Shown piece after piece: positions 19,228 to 28,917 of a DNA stretch of 44,049 bases. Within the stretch, counting starts at the first letter, position 1; the number at the start of each line of letters is the position of its first letter. Position numbers and translations under genes: made by a program. This DNA comes from Bacteroidota bacterium (lineage in GTDB: Bacteria > Bacteroidota > Ignavibacteria > UBA10030 > UBA8401), in assembly GCA_028873075.1 (NCBI GenBank), contig JAGWND010000003.1:1-44049 (forward strand), in the 5' to 3' direction. Under the pieces are notes generated by a model. The model saw only the letters and a list, made by a program, of their open reading frames with translations. It did not search any database and had not been told where the DNA came from.

Positions 19228-20145
19228 ATGTCCGCTGAAGTCGTTCTCCGTACCATCGCCCTCGGCAAGCAGTACAAATCAAAACGCTGGGCGGTACAGG
19301 ATGTGAATTTGGAAATTCATCGCGGGGATATTTTCGGCTTTCTCGGTCCGAACGGCGCGGGAAAAAGCACGACGATCCGGATGATTCTTTCGTTGATTGC
19401 TCCGACTGCCGGCTCTGTCGAGCTTTTCGGTCATCAGCTTTCCACAGAGCGCGAAGCCGCGCTCGCGAAGGTCGCCGGCATCGTTGAGAAACCCGATTTC
19501 TATCTTTATCTCAGCGCCTTTCGGAATATGCAGATTACCGGCGCAATGACGTTAGGAAAAACTCCGTTGCGCACGATGATTATGGACAGTCTGCAGCTTG
19601 TCGGACTTGCCGGACGCGCGTTCGACCGCGTGAAAACTTTTTCGCACGGGATGAAACAGCGTCTCGGCATTGCGCAGGCGCTCCTGTGCAAGCCCGAAGT
19701 GATCGTGCTTGATGAACCTACGAGCGGGCTCGATCCGCAGGGAATGAAAGAAGTGCGAGAGCTGATCGCGCGCTTGTCGCGCGAACATAAAATGACGGTT
19801 TTTCTTTCTTCGCACTTGCTCAACGAAGTCGAACAAGTTGCAACGCGCATGGCAATTATCAGCAAGGGAAAACTTGTCGCTCAGGGAAGTGTGGAGGAGC
19901 TGCTTCGTTCAAAGATAAGCAGCGTCAAAATTTTAAGCGAGCCTGTGAAACGATCAACTGCAATTCTGAAGAAAATGAAAAGCGTTAGCAATGTTGTGCT
20001 CAATGGAGACGGTATTTCCGCAACAATTGAAAAAAGCGATATTCCCAAAGTTGTCAAGACGCTGACGGCAGCAGAGTGTAAAATTTATTCAATTGTACCG
20101 CAGCAATCTTTAGAAGAATATTTTCTTTCGGTGACGGAAGAATGA
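19228..20145 (+). CDS. ABC transporter ATP-binding protein
   Basis: GPNGAGKST, LDEPTSGLDP; ATG at 19228 preferred to the longer ORF. Confidence 0.95.
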   Translation: MSAEVVLRTIALGKQYKSKRWAVQDVNLEIHRGDIFGFLGPNGAGKSTTIRMILSLIAPTAGSVELFGHQLSTEREAALAKVAGIVEKPDFYLYLSAFRNMQITGAMTLGKTPLRTMIMDSLQLVGLAGRAFDRVKTFSHGMKQRLGIAQALLCKPEVIVLDEPTSGLDPQGMKEVRELIARLSREHKMTVFLSSHLLNEVEQVATRMAIISKGKLVAQGSVEELLRSKISSVKILSEPVKRSTAILKKMKSVSNVVLNGDGISATIEKSDIPKVVKTLTAAECKIYSIVPQQSLEEYFLSVTEE

Positions 20146-20172
20146 TCGAAAACGGATGATGGAAGATGAACT

Positions 20173-20187
20173 CCACCTTGAAGGTGG
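20173..20187. repeat. Short palindrome CCACCTTgAAGGTGG
   Basis: Perfect 7-bp arms between ABC ATPase and permease genes. Confidence 0.65.
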
Positions 20188-20211
20188 GTGACCGTCTTTT
20201 AACAACACACT

Positions 20212-21054
20212 ATGTTCAACTTAATCTATTACGAGTTGTTCAAAACGTACGCGAAGTGGCGAACCTACATTGGTTTCATCGCTGTGGGTCTCATTATCCC
20301 GTTGATTATGTGGGGAATGCATCTTCAAGCCGGGCATAATTTCGTGCAGTATCAGTTGCGCTCGCTGCAAAGCGATTTTCTCATCACGGGAAATTTGTTC
20401 AACGGCTGGAGCATCTCTCAAATTATTATGAACAGCTTGTGGGTGCATGTGCCGTTTCTCATCAGTCTTGTTGCAGGAGATCAGCTTGCCGGCGAAGCGA
20501 CGGCAGGAACATTCCGGCTGATATTGATTCGTCCCGTGTCGCGCACGCGTGTTCTCGTTTCAAAATATAGTGCCACGCTGCTCTATACAGCCTCGCTCTT
20601 GATGACGATTGCCGTCCTCAGTCTCGGTCTCGGTTTGATGATCTTTGGCAGCGGCGATTTGCTTGCAGTTGACCGCGACATGCTCACGGTCCTTCCCGAA
20701 GTGCATCTGTGGAGCAGATTTCTTCTTGCGTACTCGCTTGCAATCTGGTCCATGTGGGTCATCGCTTCGCTTGCGTTTCTTTTTTCTTCGTTTGTGGAAA
20801 ATGCCATCGGACCGATCATTTCGACAATGACTGTTGTCATCGGGTTGTTGATCATTTCAAACCTTCCGGTTGAATCGTTCGAGCCGGTGAAGCCGTATCT
20901 TTTCACGACGTATCAGGATGTGTGGCAGCAGGCATTCAAGGAACCGGTGAATTGGAGCCGCATTGCGGAATCGTGCGGCGTGCTCGGGGCGTACAGTGCA
21001 GTGTTTTTTTCAATGACGTGGTACATTTTTAAGAGGAAGGACATACTCTCATAA
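20212..21054 (+). CDS. ABC-2 family transporter permease
   Basis: Polytopic; GDQLAGEATAGTFRLILIRPVSRTRVLVSK. Confidence 0.9.
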   Translation: MFNLIYYELFKTYAKWRTYIGFIAVGLIIPLIMWGMHLQAGHNFVQYQLRSLQSDFLITGNLFNGWSISQIIMNSLWVHVPFLISLVAGDQLAGEATAGTFRLILIRPVSRTRVLVSKYSATLLYTASLLMTIAVLSLGLGLMIFGSGDLLAVDRDMLTVLPEVHLWSRFLLAYSLAIWSMWVIASLAFLFSSFVENAIGPIISTMTVVIGLLIISNLPVESFEPVKPYLFTTYQDVWQQAFKEPVNWSRIAESCGVLGAYSAVFFSMTWYIFKRKDILS

Positions 21055-21092
21055 ATAATTATGAATGATGAACGACGACGAAGATGTCCATA

Positions 21093-21251
21093 GCGTATGA
21101 AAAAGCTCGGGAAACACATTATTGGTTGAGACTTTTGAAAGAAAGTTAGTTGAGAGGAAACAAATTGGCTGAATCCATGCCAAGAGATGTTGATGAACTC
21201 CTGAAAATGATCGGTTCCATTCAACGGACAACACGAAATAAAAATTCATAA
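21093..21251 (+). pseudogene. Decayed four-helix-bundle (S23/IVP-type) protein, C-terminal fragment
   Basis: Frame reads YEKARETHYWLRLLKES*LRGNKLAESMPRDVDELLKMIGSIQRTTRNKNS*, with in-frame TAG at 21147-21149; resembles the ARETxYWLRLL signature of the family. Confidence 0.75.
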
Positions 21252-21271
21252 TTGATAATTCGTCATTAGCT

Positions 21272-22549
21272 ATGGACATAAAGCAGACTTTTCTTGAACT
21301 CAAACGCGGCTTTCACCGTTCATTCTGGGTCGCAAACGGGATGGAGCTATTCGAGCGGCTTGCGTACTACGGACAGCAGATCGTCTTCATGATTTATCTG
21401 AGGAACAAGTTGGGTTTCACCGAAGCCGAAGCGGGTCAGCTCTCCGGCGTTTTCGGCGGAATCATTTTCCTGCTTCCCATCCTCGGCGGCACGCTTGCCG
21501 ACAAATGGGGATTTCGGAGAGCGTTCAACGTTGCGTTCAGCATCCTTGCTCTCGGTTATTTTCTCATCGGCTCCGTCGGGATGAGTGCGTTCGCCGGTGT
21601 GTATGGAAATTTTTCGCTCTACTGGCTGATGATGATTTTTTTGATCTTCACCGCGTTCGGCGGTTCATTCATCAAACCTTCCGTGCTCGGGACGGTGGCG
21701 GTAACATCAACGGAAAAATCGAAATCGTTCGGATTTGCGATCTATTATTGGCTGGTAAATGTCGGTGCGGCTATTGGTCCGACGATTGCTTATTTCGTGC
21801 GCGACGGTTTGGGCACCCAATACGTCTACATGGTCTCAGCCTTGAGTTGTTTGGCGATGCTGATCGTGAACGTGACGCTTTACAGAGATGTGCAAGGCAG
21901 GGGAACGGGAGTAGCGGAGTCGGTTGGGAAAAAAATAGTCAACCTTTTTGTCGTGTTGGGAAATTTCAAGTTCATGATTTTTCTTCTGATCTATTCACTC
22001 TACTGGATTATTTTCTGGCAGGAATTCATCATTATTCCTTATTACGTTACAGATTATATCAGCGCTTCGTATCCGTACGAAATTCTCCAGTCATGGGCGG
22101 CGGCAGGTGCGATTATCCTGTTTCAAATCCCCGTCAATCGTCTCACGAAGAATATTCCGACTCGCACAGCCATTGCATTAGGCTTTGCAATATCCAGTCT
22201 TATTTGGGTCATTATCGGAATCTATCCAAGTATTCCGACGATCGCTGCGGGTGTTATAGCATTTGCAATCGGCGAGATGACGCAAGCGCCGCGCTATTAT
22301 GAATATATTTCGGAAATTGCTCCGCCGGGCCAACAGGGACTTTATCAGGGATACGCATTTCTTCCCATTGCGATTGCCCGCTTCGTCGGCGATCCGTTCG
22401 GAGGCTGGATTTATGAAGTTGCGAAGGCAGCAGGCAAACCGGCGTACATCTGGTGGTCGCTGATCGGCGTCGGCGTTTTGGGCGCAGCGGCGATGCTTAC
22501 GTACAATTATTTTATTTCCCGTCAGGAACTTCAGCGCGCTCCGGAGTGA
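21272..22549 (+). CDS. MFS/POT-like transporter
   Basis: FWVANGMELFERLAYYG, GTLADKWGFRRAF; 12-TM pattern. Confidence 0.85.
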   Translation: MDIKQTFLELKRGFHRSFWVANGMELFERLAYYGQQIVFMIYLRNKLGFTEAEAGQLSGVFGGIIFLLPILGGTLADKWGFRRAFNVAFSILALGYFLIGSVGMSAFAGVYGNFSLYWLMMIFLIFTAFGGSFIKPSVLGTVAVTSTEKSKSFGFAIYYWLVNVGAAIGPTIAYFVRDGLGTQYVYMVSALSCLAMLIVNVTLYRDVQGRGTGVAESVGKKIVNLFVVLGNFKFMIFLLIYSLYWIIFWQEFIIIPYYVTDYISASYPYEILQSWAAAGAIILFQIPVNRLTKNIPTRTAIALGFAISSLIWVIIGIYPSIPTIAAGVIAFAIGEMTQAPRYYEYISEIAPPGQQGLYQGYAFLPIAIARFVGDPFGGWIYEVAKAAGKPAYIWWSLIGVGVLGAAAMLTYNYFISRQELQRAPE

Positions 22550-22576
22550 ACGCCGGCCATTATTCTCGAGGACAGT

Positions 22577-23266
22577 ATGAAGAAAAAAATTGTCATCGCA
22601 TGTTTACTCTGCATCCTTCCGGCTTTTGGAAGAGCGCAGCAATTGACCGCGTCTCAGATTCTTGCCAACGTTCAGAAGCAATTCGAGCAGGTGAACGATT
22701 ATACCGTGACGCTTCACGCGACGGTGAATATCGAGCATTTGAACATTCCCGATATGACGGTAAAATTATATTTCAAGCAGCCCGACAAGATTCACATCGA
22801 ATCGAAGAACTTTGCCATGCTGCCGAAAGAAGGCATCGCGCTGACGCCGGCGCTGTTGTTAGCGAAGTTCGACGCGACGCTTGCCGCCACCGAACAAACC
22901 GGAAAAGAAAAAATTTATAAGCTCCGTCTCATCTCGAAGCCGGAGCCGGGGAAGCTCACGATTGAAAGTTATGTGTGGGTGGATGCCGCACGATGGATCA
23001 TTACCCGCTTGGAATCGGAGCCGATGGGAAACAGGCGTATCAGCATAGTGTTCGAAGATACGCTTATCGAAGGGAAATATTTTTTGCCTGCGAAGATTAC
23101 CGCTTCATTCGGCTCGTCGGCAGTTGATACGGTGGGCGTTCCTTTTCCCGAAAGCAAGTTCTCTCAGCGAATGCCCCGCAAAGGGAGCGTGACCATTTTC
23201 TATTCCGGCTACAAGATCAACAGCGGCTTGCCGGACGAGATGTTCGAGAAAAAAGCGGACGAGTAA
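22577..23266 (+). CDS. LolA-like outer membrane lipoprotein-sorting/carrier protein
   Basis: Signal peptide; YTVTLHATVNIEHLNIPDMTVKLYFKQPDKIHIES, LolA-fold-like pattern. Confidence 0.65.
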   Translation: MKKKIVIACLLCILPAFGRAQQLTASQILANVQKQFEQVNDYTVTLHATVNIEHLNIPDMTVKLYFKQPDKIHIESKNFAMLPKEGIALTPALLLAKFDATLAATEQTGKEKIYKLRLISKPEPGKLTIESYVWVDAARWIITRLESEPMGNRRISIVFEDTLIEGKYFLPAKITASFGSSAVDTVGVPFPESKFSQRMPRKGSVTIFYSGYKINSGLPDEMFEKKADE

Positions 23267-23375
23267 CGGGGTTCGAGTTTCCAGGTTCGGGGCAGTTGGA
23301 ACTCTGAAACTGGGAACGCAAGCCTCGAACCTCGAAATACCTTCCACGCTTGACAAAGCCATATCTAATTATTAT

Positions 23376-23391
23376 TTTAGTCTTACCTAAA
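23376..23391. promoter_or_regulatory. Candidate DtxR/MntR-like operator TTTAGTCTTACCTAAA
   Basis: Palindromic TTTAG-N6-CTAAA just upstream of the DtxR-family gene, near a TTGACA (23350-23355). Confidence 0.35.
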
Positions 23392-23407
23392 TTTTTTAGC
23401 AATCATT

Positions 23408-24061
23408 ATGCCAAGCATCAGCGTCGAAGATTATCTTAAGCACATCTATTACCTCGGAGAAAAAGGCGGTGCTGTAACGACGTCGTTGTTAGCCGCGGAG
23501 CTGAAGATTGCCGCCGCTTCCGTAACGGATATGGTGAAGAAGCTTTCCGGGCAGAAATATCTCCGCCATTCGCCGTACCGCGGCGTTCAGCTTACGGAAA
23601 AAGGGCGCCGCTCTGCGCTGAAAATTATCCGCAAGCACCGGCTGTGGGAAATGTTTCTTTCGGAGGTGCTCCATTTCCGCTGGGATGAAATTCACGAAGA
23701 AGCGGAAAAGTTCGAACACATTATGTCGGAAAAAATGGAGGATAAGATTGATGAAGTGCTCGGCTTTCCGCGCGTTGATCCTCACGGCGATCCGATTCCC
23801 GCAAAAGACGGCACCGTGAAAACCATCGTGGCGTTTCCGCTTTCCAACGCTGAGGAGGGAACAACGGTGCGCGTTCTCCGCGTGAATGACGCGAATCCGG
23901 AACTGCTTCAGTATGTTTCGAGCATCGGGCTTTCGCTGAATAAAAAACTGGGCATCAAACAGCGGATCAAGTTTGATAATTCGCTGGTCATCAAAATCGG
24001 CTCGAAGGAAATGACGATCAGCTCGCTTGCCGCAGAGAATATTTTTGTCGAATCGGTGTAA
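23408..24061 (+). CDS. DtxR/MntR-family metal-dependent transcriptional regulator
   Basis: VEDYLKHIYYLGE, HTH, HRLWEMFLSEVLHFRWDEIHEEAEKFEH; FeoA-like C-terminus. Confidence 0.95.
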   Translation: MPSISVEDYLKHIYYLGEKGGAVTTSLLAAELKIAAASVTDMVKKLSGQKYLRHSPYRGVQLTEKGRRSALKIIRKHRLWEMFLSEVLHFRWDEIHEEAEKFEHIMSEKMEDKIDEVLGFPRVDPHGDPIPAKDGTVKTIVAFPLSNAEEGTTVRVLRVNDANPELLQYVSSIGLSLNKKLGIKQRIKFDNSLVIKIGSKEMTISSLAAENIFVESV

Positions 24062-24066
24062 GAAGT

Positions 24067-25452
24067 ATGACTTTTGAGCAGAAAAAAACTCCGGACCATC
24101 TCTCACTTGAAGGAATACACGGCACAATCGAAGTGCCGCATCATCAATCCGGTTTCTGGCAGCAATGGAAAGCATTTGTCGGTCCCGCACTTCTCGTCAG
24201 CGTCGGTTATATGGATCCGGGAAACTGGGGAACCGATCTGATGGGAGGCGCTCAGTTCAAATACAGCCTGCTCTGGGTTGTCGGTTTGGCAAGCTTGATG
24301 GCGATTTTCATGCAGGTGATTTCCGCTCGCTTAGGTGTGGTAACAGGAAAAGATCTTGCGCAAGCATGCCGCGATTGGTATCCGCGCTGGACTCGCTGGC
24401 CTAACTGGCTTCTGAGCGAACTGGCAATCGGCGCGTGCGATTTGGCGGAAGTGTTGGGAAGCGCAGTCGCGCTGAATCTGCTGTTTCATATTCCGCTCCT
24501 CTGGGCTGTCATCATTACCGGTTTCGATGTGTTGATGTTGTTGGCTCTGCAGCGTTTCGGCATGCGCACGATTGAAGCGATAGTGCTTGTGCTGATATCA
24601 ACGATCGCCGTTTGTTATTTTATAGAAATTTTTGTTTTGCCGGAAACTCAACCCAGCTTTTTGGAAATGGGAAAAGCGTTGGTAAGTCCGACCTTCCGCC
24701 AAATCGGAATGATCTACATTGCGATCGGCATTATCGGTGCGACCGTAATGCCTCATAATCTGTATCTTCATTCAGCACTCGTGCAGAGCCGCAAATTGCA
24801 GAAGGACGACACCTCAATCAAACAAGGGATTCGTTTCAATACTATTGATTCTGTCGTTGCGCTGACGATCGCCTTTTTTGTGAACGCAGCAATTCTGGTG
24901 CTTGCCGCGTTGGTTTTCTACGGGAAAACGAGCGTTACAACGGCAGGTGGAGAAGTGGTGAAATTTGTTGCCGACAGCGATTGGATCCGCGTTGCGTATC
25001 TCACGCTTGCCCCCTTGCTTGGGACGGCGGCGGCGAGTACATTATTTGCAATAGCGCTGTTGGCAAGCGGTCAAAGCAGCACCATTACCGGAACGCTTGC
25101 CGGTCAGGTTGTGATGGAAGGCTTCATGCATTGGAGATTGAAGCCGTGGGTGCGTCGTCTTATCACACGCACGCTGGCAATTCTTCCGGCAATTTTTATT
25201 ATCGGCATACGCGGCGAGAGCAGTGTAACGGATCTGTTGACGCTAAGCCAATTCGTGCTGGCGCTCCAGCTTCCGTTTGCGATGTTTCCGCTGCTTCACT
25301 TTACAAGCTCGAGAAAACGAATGGGAAAATGGAAGAACGGCTGGCTGTTGATGATGCTCGGGTGGGGAAGCGCGCTGTTGATTACGGCAATGGACGTGTA
25401 CGGTTTGCCTGAGTCGCTTGCGGCAGCATGGCATGTTATCATCGGCGGATAA
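24067..25452 (+). CDS. mntH: Nramp family divalent metal transporter
   Basis: MDPGNWGTDL, AIGIIGATVMPHNLYLHSALV signatures. Confidence 0.95.
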   Translation: MTFEQKKTPDHLSLEGIHGTIEVPHHQSGFWQQWKAFVGPALLVSVGYMDPGNWGTDLMGGAQFKYSLLWVVGLASLMAIFMQVISARLGVVTGKDLAQACRDWYPRWTRWPNWLLSELAIGACDLAEVLGSAVALNLLFHIPLLWAVIITGFDVLMLLALQRFGMRTIEAIVLVLISTIAVCYFIEIFVLPETQPSFLEMGKALVSPTFRQIGMIYIAIGIIGATVMPHNLYLHSALVQSRKLQKDDTSIKQGIRFNTIDSVVALTIAFFVNAAILVLAALVFYGKTSVTTAGGEVVKFVADSDWIRVAYLTLAPLLGTAAASTLFAIALLASGQSSTITGTLAGQVVMEGFMHWRLKPWVRRLITRTLAILPAIFIIGIRGESSVTDLLTLSQFVLALQLPFAMFPLLHFTSSRKRMGKWKNGWLLMMLGWGSALLITAMDVYGLPESLAAAWHVIIGG

Positions 25453-25621
25453 TATTTTCTTTTACCGCGAAAACATCCCGCTTGAGCGCGATCAACTTCG
25501 GCACAAAGAAATTGAAAATTGAGAGTTGAATATTGAACATTGAGAATTTCTTTCTGCCTAAGTTACATTTTTCAAAATGTTCAATAAACAATGCTCAATA
25601 AGACACGAAAAAAGGAATAGC

Positions 25622-26038
25622 GTGTACAAAACAATCCTTGTAACGTTAGACGGCACGCCGACCGACAGGGCAATCATCGAACATGTGAAGCAGCTCGCAG
25701 CGCTGGCGAAGAGCCGCGTTGTGCTGTTACATGTTGCCGATGGCTGGGCAGCCCGCACATTTGGCTCGGATGCTGTTGGTCCGGAAGTTGCGGAGGACAT
25801 TGCTTATCTTGAAAAAGTGAAGTCGGAATTGACCGCAAATGGCATTCCAGCCGAAGCGGAACTTGCATACGGCGAACCGGCCGCAGAAATTGTGAAGTGG
25901 GTGAAAAAAGGGAATTGCGATCTTGTCGCGATGAGCACGCACGGCCACCGCTTTGTCGCCGATTTGTTTCTCGGTGCAACGGCAACGCGCGTGCGGCACG
26001 GGGTGGATGTTCCAGTGTTGCTTCTTAAAGCGAAGTAA
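25622..26038 (+). CDS. Universal stress protein
   Basis: YKTILVTLDGTPTDRAII, VAMSTHGHRFVADLFLGATATRVRHGVDVPVLLLK; GTG start likely. Confidence 0.93.
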   Translation: MYKTILVTLDGTPTDRAIIEHVKQLAALAKSRVVLLHVADGWAARTFGSDAVGPEVAEDIAYLEKVKSELTANGIPAEAELAYGEPAAEIVKWVKKGNCDLVAMSTHGHRFVADLFLGATATRVRHGVDVPVLLLKAK

Positions 26039-26057
26039 TATCGGAGGTGGAAGAAAT

Positions 26058-26945
26058 TTGTCCCCCGCGCGTCAATCGTTGAATTACAATAGGCTCTTTG
26101 GCTATGGAGTTGTCTTCAATGTTTCGTACATCATTGTCGAGATTGTGTACGGCCTTCGCATTGATTCCATGGCGCTTCTTGCCGACGCCGGACATAACTT
26201 TGGCGACGTGTTGAGCTTAATGCTGGCATGGGGCGCGACTTCTCTGGCAAAAACAGCAGCGACAAAAAACCGGACGTACGGATTAAGAAAATCTACAATT
26301 TTAGCTTCCTTGTTTAATGCGATTATTCTCTTGATTGTTGTTGGTGCAATTGCAATTGAATCATTAAGAAAAATTTTTGAACCGCAGTCCGTGGGTGGAA
26401 TGACGATGACGATTATCGCAGGCGTGGGAGTGGTTGTCAATACGCTGACGGCGTTGTTGTTTGTGAAGGGAAGGAAATCCGATTTGAATATGAAAGCGGC
26501 GTTTCTTCACATGGCGGCAGATGCGGGAATTTCATTAGGCATTGTTGTAGCAGGATTGTTTATCATCATGACAGGTTACGTTCTTCTCGATCCGATTGTC
26601 GGTCTTGCGATTATCATTGTCATCACCGCGGGGACGTGGAACCTGCTCAAAGATTCAGTTCACCTTTCTATGGATGCCGTTCCGAGAGATATTGATGTAG
26701 AGAACGTCAAAAAATTTCTCACGTTGCTCGATGGTGTAGAAGAAGTTCACGATCTTCATGTTTGGGCGATGAGCACGACTGAAACTGCTCTCACCGCTCA
26801 TCTTGTTATGCCGCGCGAACACCACGACGATAAATTTTTGGGTAACGTGTGCGGTCAATTGTACGAAAAGTTCGGCATCGAACATTCCACAATCCAAGTC
26901 GAAAGGAACGCGCAAAGCGCAAGCTGCGCAAAGGATAAGGTGTAG
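26058..26945 (+). CDS. Cation diffusion facilitator transporter
   Basis: DSMALLADAGHNFGDVLSL, HMAADAGIS; TTG start with preceding GGAGG. Confidence 0.93.
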   Translation: MSPARQSLNYNRLFGYGVVFNVSYIIVEIVYGLRIDSMALLADAGHNFGDVLSLMLAWGATSLAKTAATKNRTYGLRKSTILASLFNAIILLIVVGAIAIESLRKIFEPQSVGGMTMTIIAGVGVVVNTLTALLFVKGRKSDLNMKAAFLHMAADAGISLGIVVAGLFIIMTGYVLLDPIVGLAIIIVITAGTWNLLKDSVHLSMDAVPRDIDVENVKKFLTLLDGVEEVHDLHVWAMSTTETALTAHLVMPREHHDDKFLGNVCGQLYEKFGIEHSTIQVERNAQSASCAKDKV

Positions 26946-26949
26946 TGTA

Positions 26950-28623
26950 TCAATACACGTTGTAACGAATACTGAATACCACATCGTACTTTCCTGCATA
27001 CGCTGGTTCAGCAAGATAATCAAATGGATTGTTGATGAAATCGGGCGTTGTGGGTTTTATGTCTGTTGAAAAACGTGTTCGCAGCACATGAAAATCTACA
27101 AATAAATCACGCAGCGGCTGATAACTCCCGACAATTCCAAACGATTGCTGTTTAGTGACCGGTCCGTAAAATAACGGAGGTTCGTTTCTTGAATATTGAT
27201 ATTTCGTTGAATCTTTCCCTCCTTTGCGAAGCGATTCAAATTGCAGACCGACTTCAAGATTGTACATCGGACGATAGGAAATCGCAGCGGAAAATAAATC
27301 CGCATTTTGACCGATCCAATTTCCTAAATTCACGCCATGATTTTGATATGTGTCTTCAGGAAAATTATGATTATAGACCCACGGATTAATGCGGGTGTAT
27401 TCGACGTTTATTCTCGTATCGTGATATACTACATCGTAGGCATTTCCGCCGAACGTAAAGCCGACCTGATTATGGTTTTCGGTCGGGCTGAATATCTTTT
27501 CGGGTCGTAATTCATCAACATACCATGCGAGATACCAACTGTAATTCTTGATGACAGAAACTTTAAAGCTGCCAAAAAATGCCGAGTTGTCGTCATCATC
27601 CATATAATGCTCTGCGGCTTTGAAAAACATCACGGGAATGAGATACAGCAATTCAGGATTTCTGTTCCCGTAAATTTCCGATTCGCCGAGCGCAATGTTC
27701 ACGCCGTTCCAGGGCGTGAACTCGAGCATTTGCGCCGCAATGTATTTGGGCACATAAATGCTCCTTATACTTTTTGTTCCTAGAGCAGAAGCATTGTACG
27801 AGCGCGACGAGTCTAATATTCCTGAAAAAAGCCAGCCGTGAATATAGGTGAACTCTATATCTTTGCTCAGCCTGGCACGTAATTTAATTTGTGGGAATGC
27901 CGGTGCTTTGGTGGAAAGAATAAGATTGCCGTTTTCACCTGCACCCCAGACGTCGTTCATTTGTTCGAGAGAGAGCGTAACGAATCCCAAATCAATATTC
28001 AATTGCGCGTTGAAGGTATCGTAATCGTACGACGTTGCGGATGTTGAGTTTGAAATTACCGCCGCTTGTAGAGGAGAAAGAGGGCGCAACACCGCCTGAT
28101 TTTGCCCCAGAGAAGCGACATATGAACCGCCGTCGTGGTTATCGTGATAGTAAAAATATACGCCAAGAGATTTTCCGAAATATCCGTACGAAAAGAATCC
28201 ATTCTGCCAATTGTGAAGAACGTTTCCGTCCGCCATGTGATCGTTTGATGCGCCGCCGATAAGATCAACAACAAAATTTGATGGCTCGCTTTGGTAATGG
28301 TACAGATGCCAGCGCTCTTCGGGTAGCTTATCGTATTTCAGGTTTTTCAATTCTTCAAAAAATTCTTCTTTATAAAACCTCAATTCGTCACGCTCAATAC
28401 TAGTCATTTGTGCATCAGTGCTGTCGAGCGTTATAAGAAATTTTGCAATCGCTTCGCGGCTCAGTGGTTTCACGGCGTCGCGGTAGTCGGTGATGAATTG
28501 TTTTGCCGCCATTTTGTCAAGAAAATTATAGACAGGATGGGTTGCGGGTAAATAAACGGATTGAGCGGTGAGCGATGAAAAGACGAACAAACACGCTGTG
28601 GAGAAAAATACGATTTTGTTCAT
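26950..28623 (-). CDS. Outer-membrane protein, capsule assembly Wzi-like
   Basis: Signal peptide from MNKIVFFS; VYNFLDKMAAKQFITDYRDAVKPLSREAIAKFL plus Wzi-like barrel pattern. Confidence 0.65.
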   Translation of the reverse strand: MNKIVFFSTACLFVFSSLTAQSVYLPATHPVYNFLDKMAAKQFITDYRDAVKPLSREAIAKFLITLDSTDAQMTSIERDELRFYKEEFFEELKNLKYDKLPEERWHLYHYQSEPSNFVVDLIGGASNDHMADGNVLHNWQNGFFSYGYFGKSLGVYFYYHDNHDGGSYVASLGQNQAVLRPLSPLQAAVISNSTSATSYDYDTFNAQLNIDLGFVTLSLEQMNDVWGAGENGNLILSTKAPAFPQIKLRARLSKDIEFTYIHGWLFSGILDSSRSYNASALGTKSIRSIYVPKYIAAQMLEFTPWNGVNIALGESEIYGNRNPELLYLIPVMFFKAAEHYMDDDDNSAFFGSFKVSVIKNYSWYLAWYVDELRPEKIFSPTENHNQVGFTFGGNAYDVVYHDTRINVEYTRINPWVYNHNFPEDTYQNHGVNLGNWIGQNADLFSAAISYRPMYNLEVGLQFESLRKGGKDSTKYQYSRNEPPLFYGPVTKQQSFGIVGSYQPLRDLFVDFHVLRTRFSTDIKPTTPDFINNPFDYLAEPAYAGKYDVVFSIRYNVY

Positions 28624-28677
28624 CAAGGGTTTCCTTTTTTGAAGATGTGAATATGTACACAACAAAGCATACATACG

Positions 28678-28875
28678 TTACTTTTTCTCAGATTTATTGT
28701 CAAGTTGTTTTGCTTCTTTTTCGACTTCTTCTTGGATGTCCCGCGCTGCTTTACGAAATTCCCGAATTCCCTGCCCAAGCCCTTTTGCTATCTCAGGAAT
28801 TTTCTTCGCGCCGAAGAAGATAATGATGACAAATAATATCAGCAGAAGTTCCGGGAGACCGATATTTTCAAACAT
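28678..28875 (-). CDS. tatA: Twin-arginine translocase TatA/TatE family subunit
   Basis: ELLLILFVIIIFFGAKKIPEIAKGLGQGIREFRKA. Confidence 0.95.
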   Translation of the reverse strand: MFENIGLPELLLILFVIIIFFGAKKIPEIAKGLGQGIREFRKAARDIQEEVEKEAKQLDNKSEKK

Positions 28876-28917
28876 GACAGTTTTCCTTTCTCGTATTTGT
28901 GAAATGCGTTCGTTAAT

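Noticed and set aside
21505-22302. 265-aa same-strand alternate-frame ORF in the MFS gene
   Set aside because: Out-of-frame translation of a confident transporter CDS.
23489-24190. 233-aa antisense ORF across the DtxR gene
   Set aside because: Shadow ORF; the sense frame has clear DtxR motifs.
26946-26959. GTGTATCAATACAC considered as a bidirectional terminator between convergent genes
   Set aside because: Only a 2-nt loop and no U-tract; partly overlaps the 3' coding end of the OMP gene.
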